Below, piece after piece: positions 40,032 through 50,247 of a stretch of DNA of 64,000 nucleotides. Location: NCBI GenBank assembly GCA_002600635.1, contig CP021371.1, forward strand, positions 2,049,001 to 2,113,000. The letters run 5' to 3'. The stretch's first letter is position 1, and every line of letters begins with the position of its first letter. The translations under genes and the position numbers were made by a program. The notes below the pieces were generated by a model that had not been told where the DNA came from, searched no databases, and saw only the letters and a list, made by a program, of their open reading frames with translations. Source of the stretch: Rhizobium sp. ACO-34A. GTDB lineage: Bacteria > Pseudomonadota > Alphaproteobacteria > Rhizobiales > Rhizobiaceae.

Positions 40032-40742
40032 ATGCTGGATGTAGGATGGAGCGAGTTGCTCGTCATCGCGGTGGTCTTGATCGTGGTGGTGGGGCCTAAG
40101 GACTTGCCGCCAATGATCCGCGCGTTCGGCAAGATGACCGCGCGACTTCGTCGTACCGCCGGAGAATTCCGCGCGCAGTTCGACGAAGCCCTGCGGGAGG
40201 CTGAACTCGATGATCTTCGCCAAAGTGTGGACGAGGCGCGCAAGCTCAATCCCGCGACCTCGTTGCGCGATGCGATCAATCCGCTTCGCCAGATGGGTAA
40301 CGACATCAAGGCCGACCTGCAGAAGGCGACCAAACCCGACAACAAGAGCGTGATGCCTCCGATCGATGAAAAGTCGGCCGAGGCAGCGGCGACACCGGTT
40401 CTGCCGGAGGCTCCCTCTACGCTGGTCGGTACTCCGCCCGAGATATCGCAGCCTGCACCGGTGGCAACACCGGCCGCATCTCCCGCTCCCGTCGCAGCGC
40501 CGGTGGCGACACCGGATTCTGCCGTTGCAGAACCGGCCAAGGCGGCGACTGCAAAGCCGGCGAGCCGTAGCCGCAAACCCAAGGCGGCCGTGGCGCCCGT
40601 TCCGGCGCCTGCGGCTGAAGTGGCGGCACCTGCCAAGCGAACCCGCAAGCCTGCTGCTGCCAAGGCAGTGGACGAGGCGGCTCCTGTCAAGGCCGCCAAA
40701 ACCAGCAAACCCCGTAAGACAAAGACCGAGGACCGTGCATGA
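40032..40742 (+). CDS. tatB: Sec-independent translocase subunit TatB
   Basis: The protein has 236 residues from MLDVGWSELLVIAVVLIVVV, with a GGAG site. The membrane helix and the VGPKDLPPMIRAFGKMTARL amphipathic helix mark TatB. The tail from about residue 110 is a long Pro/Ala/Lys-rich disordered region, longer than in E. coli but common in rhizobia. TatB joins TatC in the signal-peptide receptor. Its end overlaps tatC by 4 bases (ATGA). Confidence 0.94.
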   Translation: MLDVGWSELLVIAVVLIVVVGPKDLPPMIRAFGKMTARLRRTAGEFRAQFDEALREAELDDLRQSVDEARKLNPATSLRDAINPLRQMGNDIKADLQKATKPDNKSVMPPIDEKSAEAAATPVLPEAPSTLVGTPPEISQPAPVATPAASPAPVAAPVATPDSAVAEPAKAATAKPASRSRKPKAAVAPVPAPAAEVAAPAKRTRKPAAAKAVDEAAPVKAAKTSKPRKTKTEDRA

Positions 40743-41560
40743 GCGGCGACATCGAAGACAAGCCGCAGCCGCTGATCGAGCATCTGATCGAGTTGCGTAC
40801 CCGCCTCATCTGGGCCTTGGGTGCGTTCTTCGTGGCGTTCATTGCCTGTTTCGCCTTTGCCAAGCATCTCTTCAATCTGCTGGTCATTCCCTACAAGTGG
40901 GCGGTGCTCTGGGCCGGTCTCGATGTCGCCAAGGCCGAGCTCATCTACACCGCGCCGCAGGAGTTCTTCTTCACGCAGGTGAAGGTCGCCATGTTCGGCG
41001 CCATGGTCATCGCCTTTCCGGTGATCGCCGCGCAGATCTACAAGTTCGTGGCACCCGGCCTCTACAAGAATGAAAGAGCGGCTTTCCTGCCGTTCCTGAT
41101 TGCGTCGCCGCTTCTGTTCCTGCTGGGCGCTTCGCTGGTCTACTTCTTCTTCACACCGATGGTGATGTGGTTCTTCCTCGCCATGCAGCAGGCTCCGGGT
41201 GAGGGCGAGGTCGCGATCTCGCTGATGCCGAAGGTTTCGGAATATCTGAGCCTGATCATGACGCTGGTCTTTTCTTTCGGACTGGTCTTCCAGTTGCCCG
41301 TCGTGACTACGCTGCTTGCCCGCGTCGGCATCCTTGAAAGCAAGTGGCTTGCCGAAAAGCGCAAGTATTTCATCGTTGTCGCCTTTATCATCGCCGCAGT
41401 GCTGACGCCACCCGATCCGATGTCCCAGATCGGTCTTGCTTTGCCGACCATCCTTCTCTACGAGGTAGCCATCTATGCTGCACGACTCGTGGAGCGCCGG
41501 CGGGCTGAGGACGCGGACGCGCTCGTACCGGCGGACGAGGCAGGCGAGAAGAGCGAATAA
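40739..41560 (+). CDS. tatC: Sec-independent translocase subunit TatC
   Basis: The protein has 273 residues with six membrane helices. The conserved early motif is [15 protein letters not shown], followed by [16 protein letters not shown] and the later [21 protein letters not shown]. It is the receptor for RR signal peptides. Its ATG overlaps the tatB stop, so the pair is translationally coupled. serS follows after 115 bp. Confidence 0.96.
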   Translation: MSGDIEDKPQPLIEHLIELRTRLIWALGAFFVAFIACFAFAKHLFNLLVIPYKWAVLWAGLDVAKAELIYTAPQEFFFTQVKVAMFGAMVIAFPVIAAQIYKFVAPGLYKNERAAFLPFLIASPLLFLLGASLVYFFFTPMVMWFFLAMQQAPGEGEVAISLMPKVSEYLSLIMTLVFSFGLVFQLPVVTTLLARVGILESKWLAEKRKYFIVVAFIIAAVLTPPDPMSQIGLALPTILLYEVAIYAARLVERRRAEDADALVPADEAGEKSE

Positions 41561-41675
41561 GGCGTCAGCCTTCGCTTCCCCGGCCTTCTTCACCGCGAGC
41601 ATGCATCCATGGGGCCGGACAGGGCACCCGCCAGGTCCGATCCGCCGATCACCGCAAGACCGACCTGGAACGACG

Positions 41676-42959
41676 ATGCTTGATATCAAATGGATCCGTG
41701 AAAACGCCGAGACCCTTGACGCTGCGCTGGCAAAGCGCGGCGCGGAGCCGCTGGCCGTACAACTGATTGCGCTCGACGAGAAGCGCCGGGCCGTGGTCCA
41801 GTCGCTTCAGGACATGCAGTCCCGCCGCAATGCCGCCTCCAAGGAGATCGGCGCTGCCATGGCGCAGAAGAATGCCGAGCTTGCCGAAAAGCTGAAGGCA
41901 GAGGTCGCCACGCTCAAGGACACGATGCCGGCGGCCGAGGAGGAGGAGCGTCGCGTTTCCGCGGAACTCACCGACCAGCTTTCGCGTATTCCCAACGTTC
42001 CGCTCGATGACGTGCCGGTTGGCAAGGATGAACATGACAACGTGGTTGCCCGCGTCATCGGCCAGAAGCCCGGCTGGAACCATCCGGCGAAGGAACACTT
42101 CGAAATCGGCGAAGAGCTCGGTTACATGGACTTCGAGCGCGCAGCCAAGCTGTCCGGCGCTCGCTTTACCGTTCTGACCGGCCCGCTCGCGAGGCTGGAA
42201 CGGGCGCTCGGCCAGTTCATGATCGACCTCCACACCAACGAGCACGGCTATACCGAAGTGTCTTCGCCGCTGATGGTGCGCGATGAGGCCATGTATGGCA
42301 CCGGCCAGTTGCCGAAGTTTGCCGAAGACCTGTTCAAGACCACCGACGGTCGCTGGCTGATCCCGACGGCGGAAGTGACGCTCACCAATCTGGTTTCGAG
42401 CGAAATCCTCGAGCAGGAAAAGCTGCCGCTGCGCTTCACGGCGCTGACCCCGTCCTTCCGTTCGGAAGCCGGTTCGGCTGGCCGCGACACCCGTGGCATG
42501 CTGCGTCAGCACCAGTTCTGGAAGTGCGAACTCGTTTCGATCACCGATGCCGAAAGCTCGATCGAAGAGCATGAGCGGATGACGGCCTGTGCCGAGGAAG
42601 TACTGAAGCGCCTTGGTCTGCATTTCCGCACCATGACGCTTTGCACCGGCGACATGGGCTTCGGTGCGCGCAAGACCTACGACCTCGAAGTCTGGCTTCC
42701 GGGCCAGAACACCTATCGCGAAATTTCGTCCTGCTCTGTCTGCGGCGATTTCCAGGCCCGCCGCATGAATGCCCGTTATCGCGGCAAGGATAGCAAGGGT
42801 ACGACCTTCGTGCACACGCTGAACGGATCTGGCACTGCGGTCGGTCGCTGCCTTATCGCGGTCATGGAGAACTACCTGAACGAAGACGGCTCGATCACCA
42901 TTCCGGACGCATTGCTTCCGTATATGGGCGGCCTGAAGAAGATCGAGAAGGCTGCCTGA
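41676..42959 (+). CDS. serS: Seryl-tRNA synthetase
   Basis: The protein has 427 residues from [20 protein letters not shown] longer in-frame frame from 41475 overlaps tatC and is rejected. The N-terminal coiled-coil arm ([20 protein letters not shown]) binds the tRNA long arm, and class II motifs 2 and 3 are [21 protein letters not shown] and [19 protein letters not shown]. It charges tRNA-Ser and follows tatC in the standard order. Confidence 0.97.
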   Translation: MLDIKWIRENAETLDAALAKRGAEPLAVQLIALDEKRRAVVQSLQDMQSRRNAASKEIGAAMAQKNAELAEKLKAEVATLKDTMPAAEEEERRVSAELTDQLSRIPNVPLDDVPVGKDEHDNVVARVIGQKPGWNHPAKEHFEIGEELGYMDFERAAKLSGARFTVLTGPLARLERALGQFMIDLHTNEHGYTEVSSPLMVRDEAMYGTGQLPKFAEDLFKTTDGRWLIPTAEVTLTNLVSSEILEQEKLPLRFTALTPSFRSEAGSAGRDTRGMLRQHQFWKCELVSITDAESSIEEHERMTACAEEVLKRLGLHFRTMTLCTGDMGFGARKTYDLEVWLPGQNTYREISSCSVCGDFQARRMNARYRGKDSKGTTFVHTLNGSGTAVGRCLIAVMENYLNEDGSITIPDALLPYMGGLKKIEKAA

Positions 42960-42975
42960 AGCAGGGAGATACCGC

Positions 42976-43749
42976 ATGCGCATTCTCCTGACCAATGACG
43001 ACGGCATTCACGCCGAAGGTCTGGCCGTGCTGGAACGCATCGCCCGAACCCTTTCGGACGACGTGTGGATCGTTGCCCCGGAATCGGATCAGAGCGGCCT
43101 TGCCCATTCCCTGACGATTTCGGAGCCGCTCCGCCTTCGCAAGGTGGCCGACAAGCGTTTCGCCCTGCGCGGAACGCCGACGGATTGCGTCATCATGGCC
43201 GTTCGCGAGGTTCTCGACAGCAAGCCCGATCTGGTGCTGTCCGGCGTCAATGCCGGCGGCAACCTTGCTGACGACGTGACCTATTCCGGCACCGTGGCCG
43301 GCGCCATCGAAGGCACGCTGCAGGGCGTTCGCTCGATCGCGCTCAGCCAGCTTTACGAATACGACAATGGCGGCCGGATGATCCCCTGGGAAGTCGCCGA
43401 GACGCTCGGACCCAAGCTGCTTGCGCAGCTCATCGAGGCGGACCTTCCTGACGGTACGTTCCTCAACGTCAACTTCCCCCGCTGCGCGCCGTCTGAGGTG
43501 CAGGGCATCGAGGTGACGTCGCAGGGCAAGCTCGATTTCGGTCTGGAAGTCGAACAGCGCGCGGACGGTCGGGGCTTTCCCTATTACTGGCTGCGCTTCG
43601 GCGACCGTGGTAGCCGGTTTCGCGAGGGAACGGACCTGCAGGCCATCAAGGCGAACAAGATCTCGGTTACCCCGCTGAAGCTCGACATGACGGACTATGC
43701 CGCGCAGGATCGTCTTGCGAAGGCGCTGGGCTTCGGAGTTGCGGGTTGA
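42976..43749 (+). CDS. surE: 5'/3'-nucleotidase SurE
   Basis: The protein has 257 residues. The start [16 protein letters not shown] contains the metal-binding DD motif, and [22 protein letters not shown] is the second active-site loop. SurE dephosphorylates nucleoside monophosphates and is linked to stationary-phase survival. GGGAG precedes the ATG. It sits with pcm, its usual partner. Confidence 0.96.
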   Translation: MRILLTNDDGIHAEGLAVLERIARTLSDDVWIVAPESDQSGLAHSLTISEPLRLRKVADKRFALRGTPTDCVIMAVREVLDSKPDLVLSGVNAGGNLADDVTYSGTVAGAIEGTLQGVRSIALSQLYEYDNGGRMIPWEVAETLGPKLLAQLIEADLPDGTFLNVNFPRCAPSEVQGIEVTSQGKLDFGLEVEQRADGRGFPYYWLRFGDRGSRFREGTDLQAIKANKISVTPLKLDMTDYAAQDRLAKALGFGVAG

Positions 43750-43757
43750 AATCGGCC

Positions 43758-44399
43758 ATGGTGGAAAAGGAGGGCTTCGCGGCTCTCGTGCTCAGGCTCC
43801 GGTCGGAGGGGATCTCGGACCTCGATCTCCTGACTGCTGTCGAGCAGACGCCGCGCTCGCTGTTCGTTCCGCCGCAATATTCCGATGACGCCTATTCGAG
43901 CCGCTCGATTCCGCTCGAATGTGGATCCTTCATGGAAGGCGCGGACCTCGCCGTGCGCTTGCTGTCACTGCTGCAGGTCAAGCCCGGGCAGCGCGTGCTG
44001 GAAATCGGCACCGGCAGCGGTTTCATGTCTGCGGTGCTAGGACGGCTTGCGGAACGGGTGCTTTCCGTCGATCGGTACAAGACCTTGCTCGCCGGCGCGC
44101 AGCAGCGTCTCGACAATCTCGGCCTGCGCAATGTGGTGTTGCGTCAATGGGACGGCAGCAACGGATTATCGGGTGAGGGAACCTTCGACCGTATTCTTTC
44201 GACCGCTGCTTTTCCCGTTATGCCGCGCTTCTTTGCCGAACAGCTTGTTTCGGGCGGCATGTTCCTCGCGCCGCTCGTAACGGGCGAGAATACCTGCGTC
44301 ATGGTGCGCCTCATCAAGACCGGCAGCCGTTTCGAACGGGAGGATCTGTTCGAGGCACCCTATCTGCCCCTGGTGCCCAAGATCGCGTCTTTCCTCTGA
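43758..44399 (+). CDS. pcm: Protein-L-isoaspartate O-methyltransferase
   Basis: The protein has 213 residues from MVEKEGFAALVLRLRSEGI. A TTG at 43746 overlapping the surE stop is an alternative. AdoMet motif LEIGTGSGFMSAVL near residue 80 is intact. The early loop SRSIPLECGSFMEGADLAVR replaces the usual ISQPYMVA segment. The surE-pcm order supports the isoaspartate repair role, which methylates damaged Asp/Asn residues. Confidence 0.9.
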   Translation: MVEKEGFAALVLRLRSEGISDLDLLTAVEQTPRSLFVPPQYSDDAYSSRSIPLECGSFMEGADLAVRLLSLLQVKPGQRVLEIGTGSGFMSAVLGRLAERVLSVDRYKTLLAGAQQRLDNLGLRNVVLRQWDGSNGLSGEGTFDRILSTAAFPVMPRFFAEQLVSGGMFLAPLVTGENTCVMVRLIKTGSRFEREDLFEAPYLPLVPKIASFL

Positions 44400-44542
44400 A
44401 TTGTCGGCGGTCTTCCTCTGAAACCCCTGTGAATGTGCGGGTTTTCGAAAATATTCACAGCGATTCCTGCAAGTTAACCGCCCGGTAACACTAACGCGCT
44501 TTAATCAAACCACATCAAGTTGCGTAGAATGTGGGTCGAGTT

Positions 44543-46108
44543 ATGCGTGAAAGTGTATCGCCGAAAGCCGGACTGCCAATCGCCCGTATAGCCGTGGCAA
44601 TGTTGCTGGCTGGTGCCGCCAGCGGGTGCAGTTCCGATGCGTCCCGCTTCAGTTCCGTCTTTTCAACCGACAGTATGACGACGGCCTCGACTCCGAGGCG
44701 TCACATTACTGGTGTCGAGGGGCAGGGGCTCGTGCCCTCGCAGGATATCGCCGGCGTCCAGCCGGATTATTCGACCCGTCAGCAGGCCATGAGCCAGCCG
44801 TACCCGTCGGCTCAGCCGTCATATCCCTCTCAGAGCGCACCTTCCGTCGCCCGTAGCGCCGCCGCTCCGGTATCCGTTCAGCGCGCCGAGCTAGCTCCGC
44901 CATCCGCGACGTCCCGCAATGCCGAGCGTCAGGCCGCTCTCGCGCAGCCGTTCCCCTCTGCTCCGAAGAATACGCAGACGGCATCCCTCGGTGCTCCGCC
45001 GCGCAACCTCAATGCCGACGAGCTGTCCACCGGCACCACGCGTCCGGCCGGCAACTGGTCTGCCGCAAATGCCACTCGGGTAACGCTGAAGCCCGGCGAA
45101 TCCATCGCAACGTTGTCGCAGCGCTACGGTGTGCCGGAACGGGAGATCCTGAAGGCCAACGGCCTGACCCATTCTTCCGATGCCGCACTCGGTCAGCTCG
45201 TCATCATTCCGTCCTATGCCGGGCAGAAGAATGCTGCACGCGCCGCAGCCGATGCCTCCGGTTTGCCGGCAAACGGCCAGAAGCCGCTCGCTCCCCAGGC
45301 GCCGGAACAGAATGTCGCCGTGCTGCCGAGCACGCCGACGTCGCGTGACAAGTCGCAGAATCTGGCGTCGAGCGCCACTGGCAAGTCGGACACCGGCGCA
45401 GGCGCCGGACCTGGCCCCTATGTCGTGAAGCCGGGTGACTCCCTCAACAAGATCGCCAAGGCGAATGGCGTATCCGTCGACGCCTTGAAAAAGGCAAACG
45501 GCATTACGGATGGCAATATCCGCATCGGCCAGAAGCTGAAGGTGCCGGGTGCATCAAGCCAGGTTGCCTCGGCCACCGACAAGGCTCCGGTCGCCGATCC
45601 GGTCAAGACGGCCTCCGTTCCGGCCAAGGATAACAAGCCGGCACCGGCTGCCTACAAGCCGCCGGCTGCAACCCAGTCCGTCAGCGAAGTCGCCTCCGTC
45701 GATACGAAGGAAGATGCGCCCGAAGCCACCGGAATCGGCAAGTATCGCTGGCCGGTACGCGGTGCGGTCGTCGCCGGCTACGGCGCCAATGTCGAAGGCA
45801 AGCGTAACGACGGTATCGATATCTCCGTACCGCAGGGCACGCCGGTCAAGGCTGCCGAAAACGGTGTGGTCATCTATGCCGGCAACGGCCTCAAGGAACT
45901 CGGCAACACGGTTCTGGTGCGCCACGACGACGGAACGGTCACTGTCTACGGCCATGCCGATGCACTCGCGGTTCAGCGCGGCCAGAAGGTTCAGCGCGGT
46001 CAGCAGCTCGCCACCTCCGGCATGAGCGGCAACGTCAAGCGCCCGATGCTGCACTTCGAGGTCCGCAAGGATGCGACCCCGGTCAACCCGATGACTTTCC
46101 TGGAATAG
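44543..46108 (+). CDS. nlpD: NlpD-like LysM/M23 lipoprotein, catalytic zinc ligands missing
   Basis: The protein has 521 residues. The signal ends in LLAGAASGC, a lipobox. Two LysM domains bind peptidoglycan (VTLKPGESIATLSQRYGVPE and YVVKPGDSLNKIAKANGVSV, separated by a Pro/Ala-rich linker), and an M23/LytM domain follows (about 410-521). The usual zinc ligands are changed: Asn422 replaces the first His of HxxxD (NDGID), and Met502 replaces the first His of HxH (MLH). It is therefore probably an amidase activator like E. coli NlpD and not a peptidase. It follows surE-pcm. Confidence 0.9.
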   Translation: MRESVSPKAGLPIARIAVAMLLAGAASGCSSDASRFSSVFSTDSMTTASTPRRHITGVEGQGLVPSQDIAGVQPDYSTRQQAMSQPYPSAQPSYPSQSAPSVARSAAAPVSVQRAELAPPSATSRNAERQAALAQPFPSAPKNTQTASLGAPPRNLNADELSTGTTRPAGNWSAANATRVTLKPGESIATLSQRYGVPEREILKANGLTHSSDAALGQLVIIPSYAGQKNAARAAADASGLPANGQKPLAPQAPEQNVAVLPSTPTSRDKSQNLASSATGKSDTGAGAGPGPYVVKPGDSLNKIAKANGVSVDALKKANGITDGNIRIGQKLKVPGASSQVASATDKAPVADPVKTASVPAKDNKPAPAAYKPPAATQSVSEVASVDTKEDAPEATGIGKYRWPVRGAVVAGYGANVEGKRNDGIDISVPQGTPVKAAENGVVIYAGNGLKELGNTVLVRHDDGTVTVYGHADALAVQRGQKVQRGQQLATSGMSGNVKRPMLHFEVRKDATPVNPMTFLE

Positions 46109-46132
46109 GTATTGCGTCCCAGGCAGGTAATG

Positions 46133-46160
46133 AAAAGGCCCGGGGTTTTCCGGGCCTTTT
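46133..46160 (+). terminator. Terminator of the nlpD gene
   Basis: AAAAGGCCCGG (46133-46143) pairs perfectly with CCGGGCCTTTT (46150-46160), followed by CTTGTTTT. It can also serve the convergent ATPase gene. Confidence 0.85.
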
Positions 46161-46190
46161 CTTGTTTTGGAATTTTCAGAGCCGGGGCAA

Positions 46191-47063
46191 TCAGGGGCGG
46201 TCGGTCCTGACCCGCAGGCGACCGGCGAGATCCTGTATGTATTGCCACGCCACGCGGCCGGAGCGACCGCCGCGCGTGGTCGCCCATTCCAGCGCCTCGC
46301 GATGAAGCTGTTCCCGGTCGAGCGGGAGCGAAAAGTGTTCGGCATATCCGTCGATCATTGCCAGATAGTCTTCCTGCCCGCACTTGTGGAAGCCGAGCCA
46401 CAGACCGAAACGATCCGACAGCGAGACCTTCTCCTCCACCGCTTCGGAAGGGTTGATGGCAGTGGATTGTTCGTTTTCCATCATGTGTCGGGGAAGCAGG
46501 TGACGCCGGTTGGATGTGGCGTAGAAAAGCACATTGTCAGGGCGGCCCTCGATCCCGCCGTCCAGCGCAGCCTTGAGCGACTTGTAGGCGGTGTCGTCAT
46601 GGTCGAACGACAGGTCGTCGCAGAAGACGATGACCCGGTGTTCGGTATCCTTGGCCATGTCGAGAAGAGCGGGCAGGGTGGCGATATCCTCGCGATGCAC
46701 CTCGACGAGTTTCAGCGACACTCCGGTTTCCGCCCGGACATCGGCATGAACCGCCTTCACCAGCGATGACTTGCCCATGCCGCGCGCGCCCCAGAGCAGC
46801 ACATTGTTGGCCGGGAAGCCCTCGGCGAAACGCAGCGTGTTTTCGTGCAGGATGTCGCGGACGTGGTCGACGCCGCGGATGAGCTTGAGCGCAATGCGGT
46901 TCGGTCGTTTGACCGGCTGGAGTTCGTTGCGCACCGGGCTCCAGACGAAGCAGTCGGCAGCGTTCCAGTCGATTTCGGCCGGGCTCGGGCCAGCCAGTCG
47001 TTCGACGGCAGCCGTCAGCCGGCGCAGTTCCTGCAGCAGCGAAAGATTGATGTCTTCGGACAT
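46191..47063 (-). CDS. DUF815-family AAA ATPase
   Basis: The protein has 290 residues from MSEDINLSLLQELRRL, with GGGAGGGAA before the ATG. Walker A is WGARGMGKSSL and Walker B is VIVFCDDLSFD. The pattern matches the DUF815 ATPases found in many bacteria, whose function is unknown. It is the only minus-strand gene in a 29.8-51 kb plus-strand block. It is divergent from yajC and convergent with nlpD. Confidence 0.88.
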   Translation of the reverse strand: MSEDINLSLLQELRRLTAAVERLAGPSPAEIDWNAADCFVWSPVRNELQPVKRPNRIALKLIRGVDHVRDILHENTLRFAEGFPANNVLLWGARGMGKSSLVKAVHADVRAETGVSLKLVEVHREDIATLPALLDMAKDTEHRVIVFCDDLSFDHDDTAYKSLKAALDGGIEGRPDNVLFYATSNRRHLLPRHMMENEQSTAINPSEAVEEKVSLSDRFGLWLGFHKCGQEDYLAMIDGYAEHFSLPLDREQLHREALEWATTRGGRSGRVAWQYIQDLAGRLRVRTDRP

Positions 47064-47186
47064 GGCGATTCCCTCCCAGGCGTATTGTGGCCGATAGCTG
47101 TCTCGCTTTTGCCGGGCGGTAGCATGGCGTTTTGTGGTTCGAAAGGGTAAGAAGCGGTAAAACGGTACGCATAACGGCTGTTTTAG

Positions 47187-47214
47187 TTGCATTCGCATGG
47201 CCGGTTACTATATT
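47187..47214 (+). promoter_or_regulatory. Promoter of yajC-secDF
   Basis: TTGCAT (47187-47192) and TATATT (47209-47214) are 16 bases apart, about 60 bp before the yajC start. Confidence 0.6.
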
Positions 47215-47276
47215 CCGGCGACCTGATGCGGGGGGCTGCGTTTGCCCGCGCGCTTGGCTTGTCTAGGGAGTTTTTG

Positions 47277-47627
47277 ATGTTCATTACTGAAGCCTTCGCC
47301 CAAGAAGGAACTGCTACCGGCGGTGTATTCGGCTCCGGCCTTGAGATGCTGTTCCTTTTCGCACCGCTGATGCTGATCTGGTATTTCCTGCTGATCCGTC
47401 CGCAGCGCCAGCAGATGAAGAAGCGCGAGGAAACCCTGTCCTCGATCCGCCGCGGCGATCAGGTCGTCATGGGTGGCGGCATCGTCGGAAAGGTTACCAA
47501 GGTAATCGACGACAAGGAACTTGAGGTCGAGATCGCCGATGGCGTCAAGATCCGCGCGCTGCGTACCTACATCGCCGAAGTTCGTGTCAAGGGCGAGCCG
47601 GTGAAGACAGAGGCCGCTGCCTCCTGA
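47277..47627 (+). CDS. yajC: Sec translocon accessory subunit YajC
   Basis: The protein has 116 residues from MFITEAFAQEGTATGG. AGGGAG precedes the ATG, and the longer in-frame frame from 47187 covers the promoter and is rejected. It has one membrane helix (LFLFAPLMLIWYFLLIRP) and a basic cytoplasmic domain (GDQVVMGGGIVGKVTKV). It associates with SecDF and SecYEG, and the secDF gene follows within 66 bp. Confidence 0.95.
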   Translation: MFITEAFAQEGTATGGVFGSGLEMLFLFAPLMLIWYFLLIRPQRQQMKKREETLSSIRRGDQVVMGGGIVGKVTKVIDDKELEVEIADGVKIRALRTYIAEVRVKGEPVKTEAAAS

Positions 47628-47692
47628 TGACTGCCGGGCCGGCATGACCGGCCCCGCATTGCCTGAAGCAAACCTCTGATCTCGAGAGTTTC

Positions 47693-50245
47693 ATGCTGTA
47701 CGTTTCTCGCTGGAAAACCGTATTGATCTGGCTTGCCGTGCTGGTGAGCACGCTGGTGGCGTTGCCCAACGTCTTCAGCGAGAAACAGCTTGGTTTTCTT
47801 CCGTCCTGGTTTCCGCACAAGCAGGTGACGCTCGGTCTCGATCTGCAGGGCGGTTCCCATATCATGCTCAAGATCGAGCGTGCGGATATCGTCAAGGAGC
47901 GCCTCGAAACGACGGTGAGCGATATCCGCGCCGCTTTGCGTGATGCGGGCATTCGTTACACCGGCCTTTCCGGCGTCGGTCAGCAGATCCAGGTTCGCAT
48001 CACCGATGCAGACAAGGTCGAGCCGGCCAAGAAGGCGCTGGAAACCATTACCGCGCCTGTGAGCGTCGGCGGCCTGACCGGCGGTTCCGTTCAGGAAGTA
48101 ACGCTTACGGAAGAGGGTACTCTTCTCCGCTTCAACCTGACGGATGCCGGTATCGACTACCGTGCGTCCTCGGCACTCACCCAGTCCCAGGAAGTGGTGC
48201 GCCGCCGTGTTGACGAACTCGGTACCACCGAGCCGCTCATCCAGCGGCAGGGCAATGATCGCATCATTGTCCAGGTGCCTGGCCTGCAGGATCCGCAGCG
48301 TCTGAAGTCGCTGCTGAACCAGACGGCCAAGCTGTCCTTCCACATGGTCGACACGAGCATGCCTGTCGAGGAGGCCATCAATGGCCGTCCGCCGGCGACC
48401 TCGGAAGTTCTCTACACCATCGACGATCCGGCTGTTCCTTATCTCATTGAAAAGCGTGCGCTGGTCTCGGGTGAAAACCTTGTGGATGCGCAGGCGAGCT
48501 TCAACCAGCAGAACAACGAACCGGTCGTCACTTTCCGCTTCGACAGCAAGGGATCGCAGCGCTTCGCCCAGGCGACCCAGCAGAATGTCGGTCGTCCGTT
48601 CGCCATCGTGCTCGACGATCAGGTGATTTCGGCGCCGGTCATCCGTGAGCCGATCATCGGCGGTTCCGGGCAGATCTCCGGCAATTTCTCGGTCGAAGGC
48701 GCCAATGACCTTGCGGTCCTGCTGCGCGCAGGCGCACTGCCGGCGACGCTGACCGTGGTCGAGGAACGGACCGTCGGCCCGGGCCTCGGTCAGGACTCGA
48801 TCAATGCCGGCATCACCGCAAGCGGCATCGGCGCGATCTTCGTCGTGCTCTTCATGCTCGGTTTCTACGGCACCTTTGGCGTCATGGCGAACATCGCGCT
48901 TGCCGCGAACGTCATCATGATCATCGCCGTCCTGACGCTGATCGGCTCGACCCTGACCCTGCCGGGTATCGCGGGTATCGTGCTGACCATGGGCATGGCG
49001 GTAGACTCCAACGTTCTCGTCTATGAACGTATTCGCGAAGAGGTCAAAAGCGGCCGGTCGCTGATCCAGTCGATCGATACCGGTTTCAACAAGGCCTTTG
49101 CGACGATCATCGACGCCAACCTGACGACGCTTATAGCGGCACTGGTTCTCTTCTTCCTCGGCTCCGGCCCGGTGCGCGGCTTTGCCGTCACGCTTGCCAT
49201 CGGCATCGTGACCACGGTCTTCACCGCCTTCACCATGACGCGCTGGCTGATGGCCACGTGGTTCCGCTGGCGCCGGCCCAAGCACCTTCCGAAGGGCGTT
49301 CGTACCGGCATTTTCGATGCGCAGAACATCCGCTTCATGGCGATCCGCCGTTATACGTTCGCCATTGCCGGCGTATTGACGCTGGCGTCGCTGGTCGGCT
49401 TCATGACGATCGGTCTCAGCCTCGGCATCGATTTCAAGGGCGGTTCTATCATCGAGGTGAAGGCGCGCAATGGCGCGGCCGATATCGCCGATATCCGCGA
49501 TCGCCTCAGCCAGCTCAACCTTGGTGAAATCCAGGCTCAGGGCTTCGGCGATCCGTCGAGTGTCCTTATCCGTATCCAGGCGCAGGACGGTGGCGAAAAC
49601 GCGGAACAGTCGGCAATCACGCTGGTTCGAAGCGAACTTGAAGACGCCTATGAATTCCGCCGTGTCGAAGTGGTCGGCCCGGCCGTATCCGGCGAATTGA
49701 CCCAGACCGCGACCATCGGCGTCGGCGTCTCGCTGCTGTTCATCCTGATCTACATCTGGTTCCGCTTCGAATGGCAGTTCGCTGTCGGCTCGATCATCGC
49801 CACGCTGCACGATGTGATCCTGACACTCGGACTTTTCGTTTTCCTCGGGATCGAATTCAACCTGACGAGCATCGCGGCGATCCTGACCATCATCGGTTAT
49901 TCGCTGAACGACACCGTCGTGGTCTATGATCGAATGCGAGAAAACCTCAGGCGTTACAAGAAGATGCCGCTCAACGTCCTGATCGACACATCGATCAATC
50001 AGACGCTGTCGCGTACGGTTCTGACCGGTTCGACCACCTTCCTGGCGCTGGTCGCTCTCTATCTGTTCGGCGGTGAGGTGATCTCCTCCTTCACGCTGGC
50101 CATGCTGTTCGGTGTCGTCGTCGGTACCTTCTCATCGATCTACATTGCCGCACCGGTCCTGATCGCCTTCCGTCTCCGTCCGGATGCCTTCCAGAAGGAT
50201 GACGTCGACAAGGCGCGTCCGGTCTCCGGCAAGGTAGAGGCCTGA
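47693..50245 (+). CDS. secDF: SecDF fused protein export subunit
   Basis: The protein has 850 residues and joins SecD (about 1-520) and SecF (about 535-850). SecD shows VTLGLDLQGGSHIMLKI and the first periplasmic domain. SecF begins near MAIRRYTFAIAGVL with the SLGIDFKGGSIIEVK copy of the same motif. Twelve membrane helices are expected. The complex uses proton motive force to help release translocated protein. The fused form is usual in Rhizobiales. Confidence 0.96.
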   Translation: MLYVSRWKTVLIWLAVLVSTLVALPNVFSEKQLGFLPSWFPHKQVTLGLDLQGGSHIMLKIERADIVKERLETTVSDIRAALRDAGIRYTGLSGVGQQIQVRITDADKVEPAKKALETITAPVSVGGLTGGSVQEVTLTEEGTLLRFNLTDAGIDYRASSALTQSQEVVRRRVDELGTTEPLIQRQGNDRIIVQVPGLQDPQRLKSLLNQTAKLSFHMVDTSMPVEEAINGRPPATSEVLYTIDDPAVPYLIEKRALVSGENLVDAQASFNQQNNEPVVTFRFDSKGSQRFAQATQQNVGRPFAIVLDDQVISAPVIREPIIGGSGQISGNFSVEGANDLAVLLRAGALPATLTVVEERTVGPGLGQDSINAGITASGIGAIFVVLFMLGFYGTFGVMANIALAANVIMIIAVLTLIGSTLTLPGIAGIVLTMGMAVDSNVLVYERIREEVKSGRSLIQSIDTGFNKAFATIIDANLTTLIAALVLFFLGSGPVRGFAVTLAIGIVTTVFTAFTMTRWLMATWFRWRRPKHLPKGVRTGIFDAQNIRFMAIRRYTFAIAGVLTLASLVGFMTIGLSLGIDFKGGSIIEVKARNGAADIADIRDRLSQLNLGEIQAQGFGDPSSVLIRIQAQDGGENAEQSAITLVRSELEDAYEFRRVEVVGPAVSGELTQTATIGVGVSLLFILIYIWFRFEWQFAVGSIIATLHDVILTLGLFVFLGIEFNLTSIAAILTIIGYSLNDTVVVYDRMRENLRRYKKMPLNVLIDTSINQTLSRTVLTGSTTFLALVALYLFGGEVISSFTLAMLFGVVVGTFSSIYIAAPVLIAFRLRPDAFQKDDVDKARPVSGKVEA

Positions 50246-50247
50246 TC

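Noticed and set aside
47567..49810. 747-codon open frame on the minus strand
   Set aside because: It lies opposite secDF, whose membrane and motif pattern is unmistakable. The minus-strand product is His/Asp/Arg-rich without family features and is a GC-rich shadow.
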